Both the position numbers and the translations under genes were made by a program. This document shows, in pieces, positions 30,231 to 36,297 of a stretch of 55,885 nt of DNA. The number at the start of each line of letters is the position of its first letter. The stretch's first letter is position 1. Below the pieces are notes generated by a model, which was not told where the DNA came from, did no database searches, and was given only the letters and a program-made list of their open reading frames with translations. This stretch comes from Bacteroides sp. (GTDB lineage: Bacteria; Bacteroidota; Bacteroidia; Bacteroidales; Muribaculaceae). The stretch is from NCBI GenBank assembly GCA_014802265.1, contig JAAVCP010000024.1, forward strand, positions 1 to 55,885. The letters run 5' to 3'.

Positions 30231-31084
30231 TAGGGGGCCTTGACTACGGTGGATCCTGCTCCTTGGACGGTTACCCAGCCATGTTCCATCCTGGCCTCCG
30301 CCTCTTTCATCTGGATCAACTCCGGTGTAATGGAGGCGGCGATAATACGGTTCGCTTCGGCCTCAGCATTGGCCGCAATGATCTGCCGCTCTGCTGCCGC
30401 TTCCGCTTCAAGCGTCAGCTTTGCCTGTTCCGTCTCGGCGGTCAGCTTGTTTTGGGTTGCAACCTGCTTTGCCTCCACAGCGTCTGTAAATGCGTCCGTA
30501 AAATCCAAGTTTTCAATGGATACCCCGGATATTTGGATCCCATATTCCGAAACGTCATCAGCAATGATGGCGGCAATCTTTCCGCTAAGCTCAACCCGGT
30601 TTGTCACCAGTTCCTCCGCGCTATATCCAGCAAACACAGTCTTAATCCCCTCAAGGGCCCGCGGATTCAGAATGGTGTTGTAATAATCTACTCCGACCGA
30701 GGAATAGAGGTTCTGTGCCGTGTTCTTGTCGATGCAGTAATTCAACGTCACTGCCACATCGACCTGCTGAATGTCGCTGGAAAACGCCTGCGTCTCGATA
30801 AATTGCTTCTGCGTTCGGTTGTCCATCTTTACAACCTTTTGCCACGGCGCTATGATGTTGATCCCCGCCTGTACGGTGCGATCCTCCACCTTACCAAATG
30901 TGGTAAGAATCCCGGTGCACCCTGTCGGCACAAAGGCCACCATGGAGATAGCCAGCGCGATAATGAGCGGAATGACGGAAAACGCCTGCCTACAGCAAAC
31001 CTTCCACCTAAGGGAGTTGCCGTCAATTCCGAGCAGCCCAAAGGCCACAGCCGCAATAACAATGCCAATAATCAAAAAAATCAT
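30230..31084 (-). CDS. SPFH/Band-7 (prohibitin-like) membrane protein
   Basis: 284 residues, ATG 31084 after AAAGGAGA. Two N-terminal membrane spans (about 1-20 IFLIIGIVIAAVAFGLLG and 34-52 AFSVIPLIIALAISMVAFV), then an SPFH domain (VPTGCTGILTTFGKVEDRTVQAGINIIAPWQKVVKMDNRTQ), LNYCIDKNTAQNLY..., and an Ala/Glu coiled coil (KLTAETEQAKLTLEAEAAAERQIIAANAEAEANRIIAA). This is the prohibitin/HflK-like arrangement. Such proteins ring-assemble in membranes and modulate proteases; in a prophage arm it could alter FtsH or membrane state, or exclude other phages. Confidence 0.9.
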   Translation of the reverse strand: MIFLIIGIVIAAVAFGLLGIDGNSLRWKVCCRQAFSVIPLIIALAISMVAFVPTGCTGILTTFGKVEDRTVQAGINIIAPWQKVVKMDNRTQKQFIETQAFSSDIQQVDVAVTLNYCIDKNTAQNLYSSVGVDYYNTILNPRALEGIKTVFAGYSAEELVTNRVELSGKIAAIIADDVSEYGIQISGVSIENLDFTDAFTDAVEAKQVATQNKLTAETEQAKLTLEAEAAAERQIIAANAEAEANRIIAASITPELIQMKEAEARMEHGWVTVQGAGSTVVKAP

Positions 31085-31108
31085 AGCAATTATCTCCTTT
31101 TACTTTTT

Positions 31109-31137
31109 TTGTCCCCTCCCCGCCGATGTGGTAGAAT
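31109..31137 (+). promoter_or_regulatory. Promoter, repeated cassette copy 1
   Basis: TTGTCC (31109-31114), 17-bp spacer, TAGAAT (31132-31137) with TGG extended -10. Flanked by CCCCGCC and GGCGGAG arms. The 48-bp block 31111-31158 matches 31740-31787 at 45 of 48 positions. Confidence 0.65.
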
Positions 31138-31162
31138 TTTGGCGGAGGAAGGGGGTGAAATT

Positions 31163-31342
31163 ATGGATACTCTAGATGCCATTACATTGCTTTATCTGTC
31201 CAAAAATTGGGACGGACAGGGTACTTTGCTGGACTGCGCACATAAATTCCAGCAAACCAAAGAGGAGCTTGAAAAACTGTTGAAGGACGAGCAAGACAAG
31301 CCCCTTGATCGAGCGCTAGAGGACGGCAGTTTCACTTTCTAA
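31163..31342 (+). CDS. Small acidic protein of unknown function
   Basis: 59 residues from ATG 31163 (AGGGGGTGA upstream). MDTLDAITLLYLSKNWDGQGTLLDCAHKFQQTKEELEKLLKDEQDK: helical, with a likely coiled coil at 28-45. Driven by its own promoter and followed by its own terminator; convergent with the gene at 31332. A lysogenic accessory gene by context. Confidence 0.75.
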   Translation: MDTLDAITLLYLSKNWDGQGTLLDCAHKFQQTKEELEKLLKDEQDKPLDRALEDGSFTF

Positions 31343-31520
31343 ACGGCCAGGGCAGTCTCTTCCACAGAGGGGCTGCCCTATCCTTTTTCATGGGCACTCG
31401 CTCAAGCTGTATCCCATGATCCAAAATGATACAGTCCTCCCCAGTGAGCTCTTTGATTTTTTGCCTCATGACTTCCTTATGTTCATTTGATACTGCTTGT
31501 TCAGTACGCAAAACCAGCAT
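31332..31520 (-). CDS. Small protein of unknown function
   Basis: 62 residues from ATG 31520 (GGAGGTGA upstream). MLVLRTEQAVSNEHKEVMRQKIKELTGEDCIILDHGIQLERVPM: beta-alpha-beta pattern with a basic tail (WKRLPWPFRK). Its last 11 bases overlap the convergent gene. Confidence 0.65.
   Translation of the reverse strand: MLVLRTEQAVSNEHKEVMRQKIKELTGEDCIILDHGIQLERVPMKKDRAAPLWKRLPWPFRK
31349..31388 (+). terminator. Intrinsic terminator after 31163 gene
   Basis: AGGGCAG (31349-31355) / CTGCCCT (31373-31379), then ATCCTTTTT. Lies antisense within the 31332-31520 gene. Confidence 0.6.
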
Positions 31521-31562
31521 CGTGCTCACCTCCTTCCCTGTTTCATTGTCGCCGCTAGGCGC

Positions 31563-31715
31563 TCACGCGCTCTCCTGGGCCCGCTCGGCCTGACGATTCC
31601 GCGTCATGAAGGCCAGCCCCTCGCCGAACGCCAGCAGCTTTTCCTGCTCCAGCTCGGTCATCACGGGCATTACCTTGTTCATGGTTTCCAGGAACTTTAC
31701 TTGCACTTCGAGCAT
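31563..31715 (-). CDS. Small helical protein
   Basis: 50 residues from ATG 31715, eight bases after GGGAGG; longer frames use starts too near that site. MLEVQVKFLETMNKVMPVMTELEQEKLLAFGEGLAFMTRNRQAERAQ, a two-helix amphipathic protein. Unknown function. Confidence 0.65.
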   Translation of the reverse strand: MLEVQVKFLETMNKVMPVMTELEQEKLLAFGEGLAFMTRNRQAERAQESA

Positions 31716-31737
31716 CAACATCGCCTCCCTTTTTGTG

Positions 31738-31766
31738 TTGCCCCCTCCCCGCCGATGTGGTAGAAT
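31738..31766 (+). promoter_or_regulatory. Promoter, repeated cassette copy 2
   Basis: TTGCCC (31738-31743), 17-bp spacer, TAGAAT (31761-31766), extended -10 TGG. Perfect inverted arms CCCCGCC (31747-31753) and GGCGGGG (31770-31776) bracket the -10 box, a likely operator. Confidence 0.7.
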
Positions 31767-31792
31767 TTTGGCGGGGAAAGGGGGTGATTTAC

Positions 31793-32227
31793 TTGGAGTT
31801 GCCATATCTCTCGGAATTCGCCGCACAAGAACAAGCTGTTAAAGATTATTTATCCATTGCCGGCAAACAGCTACAGGAAGCAGAGATGCGGTCAATACCA
31901 CACGTTCTTTCCGCCAGAGACTACAAAGCGGCAGATTATTCGTATGAAATCATTGCGCAATACATCAAAAGATTCGAAGAATCATTAGATGCAGAACACG
32001 AAGTAGCTGTCATGCTGGCGTCATTTGGACAAAACATTACCATGGCGGTCACAAATATTGGATACGCTAATCCAAACATATTGACCTTTCATGGGTATGT
32101 AGCTGGACAGCCCGCAACGCTAATTCAACACATGAGCCAGCTCAACTTTCTGTTGCTTGCGGCGAAGAAGGCCGACCCGGAAAAACCGCCGAGAAGGATC
32201 GGCTTTGCAGTTCCCACTGAAGATTGA
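31793..32227 (+). CDS. DUF6173-like protein
   Basis: 144 residues, probable TTG start at 31793 placed after AGGGGGTGA; no nearby ATG. The second half YIKRFEESLDAEHEVAVMLASFGQNITMAVTNIGYANPNILTFHGYVAGQPATLIQHMSQLNFLLLAAKKADPEKPPRRIGF matches my recollection of the DUF6173 pattern (E.SLD.EHEV...L.SFGQ....V..IGY.NP....F.G...G....LIQH.SQ..FLL). Function unknown; common in Firmicutes mobile elements. 3' end overlaps the convergent gene at 32142 by 86 bases. Confidence 0.75.
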   Translation: MELPYLSEFAAQEQAVKDYLSIAGKQLQEAEMRSIPHVLSARDYKAADYSYEIIAQYIKRFEESLDAEHEVAVMLASFGQNITMAVTNIGYANPNILTFHGYVAGQPATLIQHMSQLNFLLLAAKKADPEKPPRRIGFAVPTED

Positions 32228-32375
32228 GCGTATCGATCGCAATTGCCACATCCACCAGCTTCCGGACCGTCTCGACTGTTGCCGCAGTCGGGACGGTTTC
32301 GCTATTGAGCAGCTCTTTCGCGTGAATAAGGCATTTGTTCGCAACGTCAACCCAAAGATTGTCCACATCGTTCAC
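32142..32375 (-). CDS. First gene of the Cro-side operon, unknown
   Basis: 77 residues if GTG 32375 is used, 74 from GTG 32366, which is further from AGAGG. NDVDNLWVDVANKCLIHAKELLNSETVPTAATVETVRKLVDVAIAIDTLNLQWE: all-helical. Transcribed divergently from the repressor by a strong promoter that carries repressor operators, so it takes the place of cro but shows no helix-turn-helix. Confidence 0.65.
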   Translation of the reverse strand: MNDVDNLWVDVANKCLIHAKELLNSETVPTAATVETVRKLVDVAIAIDTLNLQWELQSRSFSAVFPGRPSSPQATES

Positions 32376-32386
32376 ATCCTCTCAAG

Positions 32387-32450
32387 TGGCTATGCCATGA
32401 TATTAACTCGCTTAGCCATATTTGTCAAGTGAAATTTTATGGCTTTGCGA
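32387..32450. promoter_or_regulatory. Repressor operator array (three 11-bp sites)
   Basis: TGGCTATGCCA (32387-32397), TCGCTTAGCCA (32408-32418) and, reversed, TCGCAAAGCCA (32440-32450): consensus TSGC-N3-GCCA. Centres are 21 and 32 bp apart, two and three helical turns. They cover the start site, the spacer and the upstream region of the minus promoter. Confidence 0.7.
32400..32428 (-). promoter_or_regulatory. Lytic-side promoter divergent from repressor
   Basis: TTGACA (32423-32428), 17-bp spacer, TAATAT (32400-32405). Operator 2 lies in the spacer. Confidence 0.75.
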
Positions 32451-32459
32451 TATTTTTTC

Positions 32460-32488
32460 TTGACTAATTTCCTCCTTGGTGCTATACT
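32460..32488 (+). promoter_or_regulatory. Repressor promoter
   Basis: TTGACT (32460-32465), 17-bp spacer, TATACT (32483-32488). Operator 3 lies just upstream of the -35 box, where a bound repressor could activate as in lambda PRM. Confidence 0.7.
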
Positions 32489-32513
32489 GGCGCCATGAAA
32501 GGGGGCAATACTT

Positions 32514-33008
32514 CTGAAAGAACGCATAAAAAATTTGCGCAAAACTCTTGGTTTTACGCAACAGGAATTTGCTGACCAAATCGGAACCGCCCAAAATAAT
32601 ATTGCGGGATATGAGACAGGGAAACGCTCACCAAGCGTAGCCGTAATATCTTTGATCTGCAAAACATTCAACGTAAACGAGAAGTGGCTCCGCACCGGCG
32701 AGGGCGAAATGTTTGTGGAGCTGCCCAGGAACGAGGCCCTGGCCGCGCAGATCGATAAGTTCCTGCAAGGCGGGACGGACAGCTTCCGGGAGCGCCTGGT
32801 ATCCTTGCTTATCCGGCTCACACCGGAACAGTGGGACACGCTGGAGGGGTATCTGCTGGAACTCACCGCCCCGCGGGAGGACACGCCCACTGGCGCCGAT
32901 GACGATGTGGAGAGCGATGTTGAGAATTACCGCCAACGCCGCATTTTAGAGAAGAATCGGGCGGGAAAATCGTCCCCATCGAACGAGGATGGGACAGAAA
33001 CGGCATAA
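32514..33008 (+). CDS. CI-like repressor (HTH_3), probable CTG start
   Basis: 164 residues if translated from CTG 32514, eight bases after AAAGGGGG; this gives the standard N-terminus (M)KERIKNLRKTLGFTQQEFADQIGTAQNNIAGYETGKRSPSVAVISLICKTFNVNEKWLRTGEGEMF. The next start, TTG 32535, has no ribosome site and would cut helix 1. HTH is residues 5-60. The remainder is acidic with a leucine-rich part (LVSLLIRLTPEQWDTLEGYLLEL) and no S24 peptidase, so it is not SOS-cleaved in the LexA manner. Probably silences the divergent operon and maintains lysogeny. Confidence 0.85.
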   Translation: MKERIKNLRKTLGFTQQEFADQIGTAQNNIAGYETGKRSPSVAVISLICKTFNVNEKWLRTGEGEMFVELPRNEALAAQIDKFLQGGTDSFRERLVSLLIRLTPEQWDTLEGYLLELTAPREDTPTGADDDVESDVENYRQRRILEKNRAGKSSPSNEDGTETA

Positions 33009-33012
33009 AATA

Positions 33013-33034
33013 GCCCCGCTCGACTGAGCGGGGC
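33013..33034 (+). terminator. Hairpin after repressor gene
   Basis: GCCCCGCTC / GAGCGGGGC around GACT; 9-bp perfect stem five bases after the repressor stop. Followed by AAAATG, not a T-run, so termination may be partial and allow read-through to integrase. Confidence 0.5.
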
Positions 33035-33039
33035 AAAAT

Positions 33040-33056
33040 GTGTCCGAATCGGGCAC
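33040..33056. repeat. Dispersed 17-bp palindrome, site 6
   Basis: GTGTCCGAATCGGGCAC; one T-G wobble-like asymmetry. Between the repressor and integrase genes. Confidence 0.8.
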
Positions 33057-33070
33057 AAACAAAGCAAAAT

Positions 33071-33138
33071 CCCCGCTCCGGTGCTGGAACACCGAGGCGG
33101 GGAACGAGGGTAGAAGTCTTGGCGGACAATCTACCCTC
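33071..33138. promoter_or_regulatory. Integrase upstream region: hairpin and 9-bp inverted repeat
   Basis: CCCCGC..CGGTG / CACCG..GCGGGG hairpin at 33071-33102, then perfect inverted repeat GAGGGTAGA (33106-33114) and TCTACCCTC (33130-33138) with 15 bases between. A possible weak promoter TTGGCG-17-TTATAT (33119-33147) lies across it. Could be the integrase operator or part of attP. Confidence 0.5.
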
Positions 33139-33162
33139 TCATTATATCAGGGAGGTTTGCCC

Positions 33163-34566
33163 ATGTCAAAGGGAAATATGGTGGTGGTGGGCTACGCCCG
33201 CGTCTCCACCGAAAACCAATTGGAGAACTACTCCATCGAGGAGCAGACGGAACGTCTGAAAGCCTACTGCGCCGCCAAGGGTTGGTCGCTGCGCAAACTC
33301 TATGTGGACGGCGGCTACTCCGGCGGCAACACCAACCGCCCCGCCCTCCAGCAAATGCTCTCCGCCATCCGTGCCGGCGGCGTGGATGCTGTCGTGGTCT
33401 ATAAGCTGGATCGTCTCTCCCGCTCGCAGAAAGACACCCTGACGCTGATTGAGGACGAGCTGCTTGCACACGGCACGGACTTCGTCTCCATCAATGAGAA
33501 CTTTGACACGTCCACCCCCTTCGGTAGGGCCATGATTGGCATCCTGTCCGTGTTTGCCCAGCTGGAGAAAGACCAGATTACCGAGCGCTTCACCATGGGC
33601 CGGATCGGGCGGAGCAAAGCCGGATACTATCACGGCGGCTCTCGCCCGCCCACCGGCTACGATTACAAGGACGGGCTGCTGGTGGTAAATGAATACGAGG
33701 CAATCCAGGTCCGGGAAATGTTCTCCCGGTTCATTTCCGGGAAGTCCGTCAACTCTATCAGCCGGTATCTCTCGGCGCACTATACCACAAAATGGACGGC
33801 CGGCAAGGTGCTTACCGCATTAAGGAATACTGTATATATCGGCAAAGTTCATTTCCGCAAAACGGATTATGACGGAATTCACCAACCGCTGGTCAGCATT
33901 GAGGAATTCCAGACCGCCGCCCGCCTGTTGGACAGTGCATCAGAGCGGGAGCTAAAGAAAACCAACGCACAAAAAACCCCTTTCCGGGCTGGATTCCTGC
34001 TCAGCGGATTGGTGTATTGCGGACGGTGCGGCGCACGGTATTCCGCCAATCACGGCTACTATAAATGCTATTCCCGGGCCAAGTCCTCCCGGCAATTCAT
34101 CAAGGATCCGAACTGCAAAAATGACAACTGGGAGATTGAAAAGCTGGATCAGCTGGTACAGAAAGAAATACGCGGCATGATATCCCAGCCCGATCTCTTG
34201 GAAATCGTAGTCCAGGCCGCGGCGGACAAACACGAGGTCAAAATAGACCGTCCCGCCCTTCAGAGGCGGATCGCAGAGATTGACGGCCAGATCGCAAAGC
34301 TCGTCGACCTATACCAGGTTGGCTCTATCCCTATGGAAACGATCACCCAGCGCATCAATACCATTTCCACAGAGCGGGTTCAGCTCCAAGAACAGCTGGA
34401 TACGCCGGATTTGATGCCGGCCGTTGAGCGCTTTCTGGAGGCCATTGAGAACTACAAAGCAGGCTTTGACACCGGAGATACTGACAACCGGCGGATGTTC
34501 ATCGCCTCCCTGGTGGAACGCATTATTATTGATGGCCAGTCCGTAGATATTCGCTGGCGCCTCTAG
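33163..34566 (+). CDS. Large serine integrase
   Basis: 467 residues from ATG 33163 (GGGAGG upstream). Resolvase domain 7-150: YARVSTENQ with catalytic Ser 15, YSGGNTNRPALQQML, YKLDRLSRSQKDTL, FDTSTPFGRAMIGILSVFAQLEKDQI. Recombinase domain 170-290 (GGSRPPTGYDY, SINSISRYL-like, TVYIGKVHFR). Zinc ribbon 325-370 (LVYCGRCGARY, YYKCYSR, DPNCKN). Coiled coil 390-460. This is the phiC31/TP901-type build for attP-attB integration; no excisionase (RDF) is recognised among the small genes. Confidence 0.95.
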   Translation: MSKGNMVVVGYARVSTENQLENYSIEEQTERLKAYCAAKGWSLRKLYVDGGYSGGNTNRPALQQMLSAIRAGGVDAVVVYKLDRLSRSQKDTLTLIEDELLAHGTDFVSINENFDTSTPFGRAMIGILSVFAQLEKDQITERFTMGRIGRSKAGYYHGGSRPPTGYDYKDGLLVVNEYEAIQVREMFSRFISGKSVNSISRYLSAHYTTKWTAGKVLTALRNTVYIGKVHFRKTDYDGIHQPLVSIEEFQTAARLLDSASERELKKTNAQKTPFRAGFLLSGLVYCGRCGARYSANHGYYKCYSRAKSSRQFIKDPNCKNDNWEIEKLDQLVQKEIRGMISQPDLLEIVVQAAADKHEVKIDRPALQRRIAEIDGQIAKLVDLYQVGSIPMETITQRINTISTERVQLQEQLDTPDLMPAVERFLEAIENYKAGFDTGDTDNRRMFIASLVERIIIDGQSVDIRWRL

Positions 34567-34569
34567 TGC

Positions 34570-34607
34570 AAAATTATATGGGCTATACACATAGCCTATA
34601 TAATTTT
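34570..34607 (+). terminator. Integrase terminator hairpin or attP arm
   Basis: 17-bp arms 34570-34586 and 34591-34607 with one G-T pair and loop ACAC; AT-rich base ends in TTTT. Four bases after the integrase stop. Confidence 0.65.
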
Positions 34608-34691
34608 GTAAAATATTTTAGTGGTTGATTCAATTACATTCTGCGCGCAAAAGAAGTGCTGGGGAGTCTCTCTCTGGCCCTTCTTTCATTC

Positions 34692-34715
34692 AAAATCCCA
34701 GGCGCCTGGGATTTT
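34692..34715. repeat. Perfect 24-bp palindrome downstream of integrase
   Basis: Half-site AAAATCCCAGGC followed directly by its reverse complement, no spacer. Too symmetrical to be chance. Candidate integrase/attP component or operator; not followed by a T-run beyond its own TTTT. Confidence 0.7.
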
Positions 34716-34894
34716 ACTACTTCCTCCCCACCATGAGCGCCACCGCCCAGCTGGCAAAGGAAACCGTCTCGACTATGGGGCGGCGGTTGCAAACTATTTG
34801 AGGATTGCTGCTGTTATCAGGCTGGAGATTGTGCCCGCTAGGATGTTTGCCGCCAAGCCATCCAAGAGGCAATGGGGCGAGACAAAGAAAAAGA

Positions 34895-34916
34895 GGCCGG
34901 GGATTGATCCCCGGCC
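34895..34916 (-). terminator. Terminator (copy A)
   Basis: GGCCGGGG / CCCCGGCC around ATTGAT; on the minus strand followed by CTCTTTTTC. Paralogous to the late-operon terminator at 37598. Confidence 0.65.
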
Positions 34917-35043
34917 CTTCCTATTCCCCTGGGTATCCTCAGGCCGTCTGCGGCGTCCTCTGGTGCGTCCTGACGGGCTCCTCGTGGTGCTCGTGGCCCT
35001 CGGTATGCTCTTCCCTGCCGACCAGACACAGTGCCTTTTGCGC
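34895..35043. repeat. 149-bp direct repeat, copy A
   Basis: Aligns without gaps to 37599-37747, 128 of 149 positions identical. Contains a terminator plus the 3' end of a small gene. Copies flank the BRO-RHH-lipoprotein cassette. Confidence 0.85.
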
Positions 35044-35052
35044 ACCATACAT
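34939..35052 (-). pseudogene. Truncated copy of the small late gene at 37643
   Basis: 37 codons ending GREEHTEGHEHHEEPVRTHQ-RTPQTA, matching the C-terminal half of the intact gene (VEREEHPEEHGHHEEPVRT). No ribosome site before ATG 35052 and the N-terminal half is missing. Part of direct repeat A. Confidence 0.7.
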
Positions 35053-35102
35053 TGTAGTCTATTACACATACTGCAACAAGCTACAATGATTTTGGAGGAC
35101 GC

Positions 35103-35136
35103 AAAACCCGCCAGCCACACTTGACTGACGGGTTTT
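35103..35136 (-). terminator. Terminator after BRO gene
   Basis: AAAACCCGCCAG / CTGACGGGTTTT with one mismatch; the minus-strand copy ends in TTTT, five bases past the BRO stop. Confidence 0.65.
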
Positions 35137-35140
35137 CGCC

Positions 35141-35953
35141 TCACCATCCCCGGTTCTCCGGGGCTAAGTTGTGATCAATGTACCGCTGAAAGTAGTCCCG
35201 CAGCTCCGGGTCAAAGAAGATGGCCATCAGCACCGAGCACTTATCAAGCCCCTGCTCCTCCATGACGCGGTAACGTTCGTCGTTCAGTACGGTGTCAAGT
35301 TCCTCCTCCATGTCCTGATAGATTTTATGAAGGATAGCGTTGTTGCTCTTTCCGAACCGCATGGACAGCATATCCAGCTTTTCGTTCACCAGGCGCATCC
35401 ACATCTTCCTGGCCAGGGTGGAGGACGGCTTGGGCGTGTCGTCTGTAAAGGGATTATCGGCAAAGGGATTTCTGTCCGGCATGGGCGGCAGGGCTCGCAT
35501 TTCGCCCCTTCCCGGCTCCTGCGCGTCCATCCGCTGAACCAGCGCCTGCACAGTGGCAGTCAGGGTGTCGAGGGTGGCGGCAAACGTCTGCATGGCGGCG
35601 GCGTCCAGCGTGGCCGGGGGCTGGGTCTGGGGCGCGATGTATGCCCCGGTCTTGCGGATGGCGGGGAGCACCTCATGAGTAAGCCACCGCTTAAATACTT
35701 TGGCTTCCGGCTTGCGGGAGCCCAGCACCAGAGTGTACAGACCGTACTCATTGATGCACCAAGTATCGCCGCCGGGTAACCCTAAGTTGAACTTATACTT
35801 CTCGTCCTCGTCCAACCGTTCCAAAGCCATCGCAGTATTAGTGAGTTCCAACACCCGGCATATATCAGCCGCCACAAACCATGGAATTCCATCAATCTCA
35901 GCCGCACGTAGTTCCCCAAACTCGGGATTGTTGAAGATTTGGAGGTCGCTCAT
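35141..35953 (-). CDS. BRO-family antirepressor
   Basis: 270 residues. Bro-N domain 1-105: LQIFNNPEFGELRAAEIDGIPWFVAADICRVLELTNTAMALERLDEDEK..., then GLYTLVLGSRKPEAKVFKRWLTHEVLPAIRKTGAY, a signature ending of the family. Proline-rich linker 108-175. C-terminal helical domain (KMWMRLVNEKLDMLSMRFGKSNNAILHKIYQDMEEEL). Such proteins antagonise phage repressors. It follows a small gene with ATGA overlap and has its own terminator, lying inside the repeat-flanked cassette. Confidence 0.9.
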   Translation of the reverse strand: MSDLQIFNNPEFGELRAAEIDGIPWFVAADICRVLELTNTAMALERLDEDEKYKFNLGLPGGDTWCINEYGLYTLVLGSRKPEAKVFKRWLTHEVLPAIRKTGAYIAPQTQPPATLDAAAMQTFAATLDTLTATVQALVQRMDAQEPGRGEMRALPPMPDRNPFADNPFTDDTPKPSSTLARKMWMRLVNEKLDMLSMRFGKSNNAILHKIYQDMEEELDTVLNDERYRVMEEQGLDKCSVLMAIFFDPELRDYFQRYIDHNLAPENRGW

Positions 35954-36177
35954 GCTTTCACCGCCCTTTCTCTCTTAAAGCGAGCATGACTAAGGCTGAC
36001 AATTTTCCCGCCGCTATATTTCTCCATCAAAACCTCATTTTTTAAAGAAAACGTAAGCGACTCCACAATACTTTCATAACTAAGAACATAGAATTCATCC
36101 GGAATCTTATACGCTGTCCACGGCTTGCAGTCATTTCCCCGGCTCTGCAAGCATCCGGGCATATTGACAATGGCCAT
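35950..36177 (-). CDS. Small protein coupled to BRO gene
   Basis: 75 residues, ATG 36177 with AAGGAGG upstream. MAIVNMPGCLQSRGNDCKPWTAYKIPDEFYVLSYESIVESLTFSLKNEVLMEKYSGGKIVSLSHARFKRERAV: alpha/beta, basic C-terminus. No family recognised. Stop overlaps the BRO start. Confidence 0.7.
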   Translation of the reverse strand: MAIVNMPGCLQSRGNDCKPWTAYKIPDEFYVLSYESIVESLTFSLKNEVLMEKYSGGKIVSLSHARFKRERAVKA

Positions 36178-36192
36178 TTTTCAAAAACCTCC

Positions 36193-36221
36193 TTGATTTT
36201 CCCCGGAGGTTCGGCTATAAT
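36193..36221 (+). promoter_or_regulatory. Promoter of small RNA 3
   Basis: TTGATT (36193-36198), 17-bp spacer, perfect TATAAT (36216-36221). GGAGG in the spacer and CCTCC after the start form a short inverted repeat. Confidence 0.7.
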
Positions 36222-36227
36222 GAATTT

Positions 36228-36297
36228 AGCCTCCTTCGGGTGGTGTGCGAAGTAGTCCGTAACTTGTTCAGGGTGGCGGGCTACTTCTATTTTTTTA
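36228..36297 (+). ncRNA. Candidate small RNA 3 (about 65-70 nt)
   Basis: Transcript would begin AGCCTCCTTCGGG and end at a stem GAAGTAGTCC / GGGCTACTTC (36249-36258, 36278-36287) followed by TATTTTTTT. No frame with a ribosome site. The 5' CCUCCUU is an anti-Shine-Dalgarno sequence. The terminator abuts the stop codon of the convergent RHH regulator 3. Confidence 0.55.

Larger units (their letters stand above)
34567..35140. other. 574-bp region after integrase: palindromes and gene remnant
   Basis: Contains the integrase hairpin (34570-34607), a perfect 24-bp palindrome (34692-34715), a bidirectional-looking terminator (34895-34916), repeat copy A with a truncated gene (34939-35052) and the BRO terminator (35103-35136). 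A weak hydrophobic minus frame near 34800-34870 (LAANILAGTISSLITAAIL) has no convincing start. The likely home of attP. Confidence 0.6.

Noticed and set aside
32495..32575. Leader peptide from ATG 32495 before the repressor
   Set aside because: Its ATG precedes the GGGGG ribosome site rather than following it, and the frame differs from the repressor.
33040..33162. N-terminal extension of the integrase from ATG 33040
   Set aside because: The extension has low-complexity, non-family sequence and no ribosome site; ATG 33163 has GGGAGG and starts the conserved domain.
34800..34870. Small hydrophobic toxin-like peptide on minus strand (LAANILAGTISSLITAAIL)
   Set aside because: Only a TTG start without a ribosome site, lying just after a terminator; too weak to annotate.
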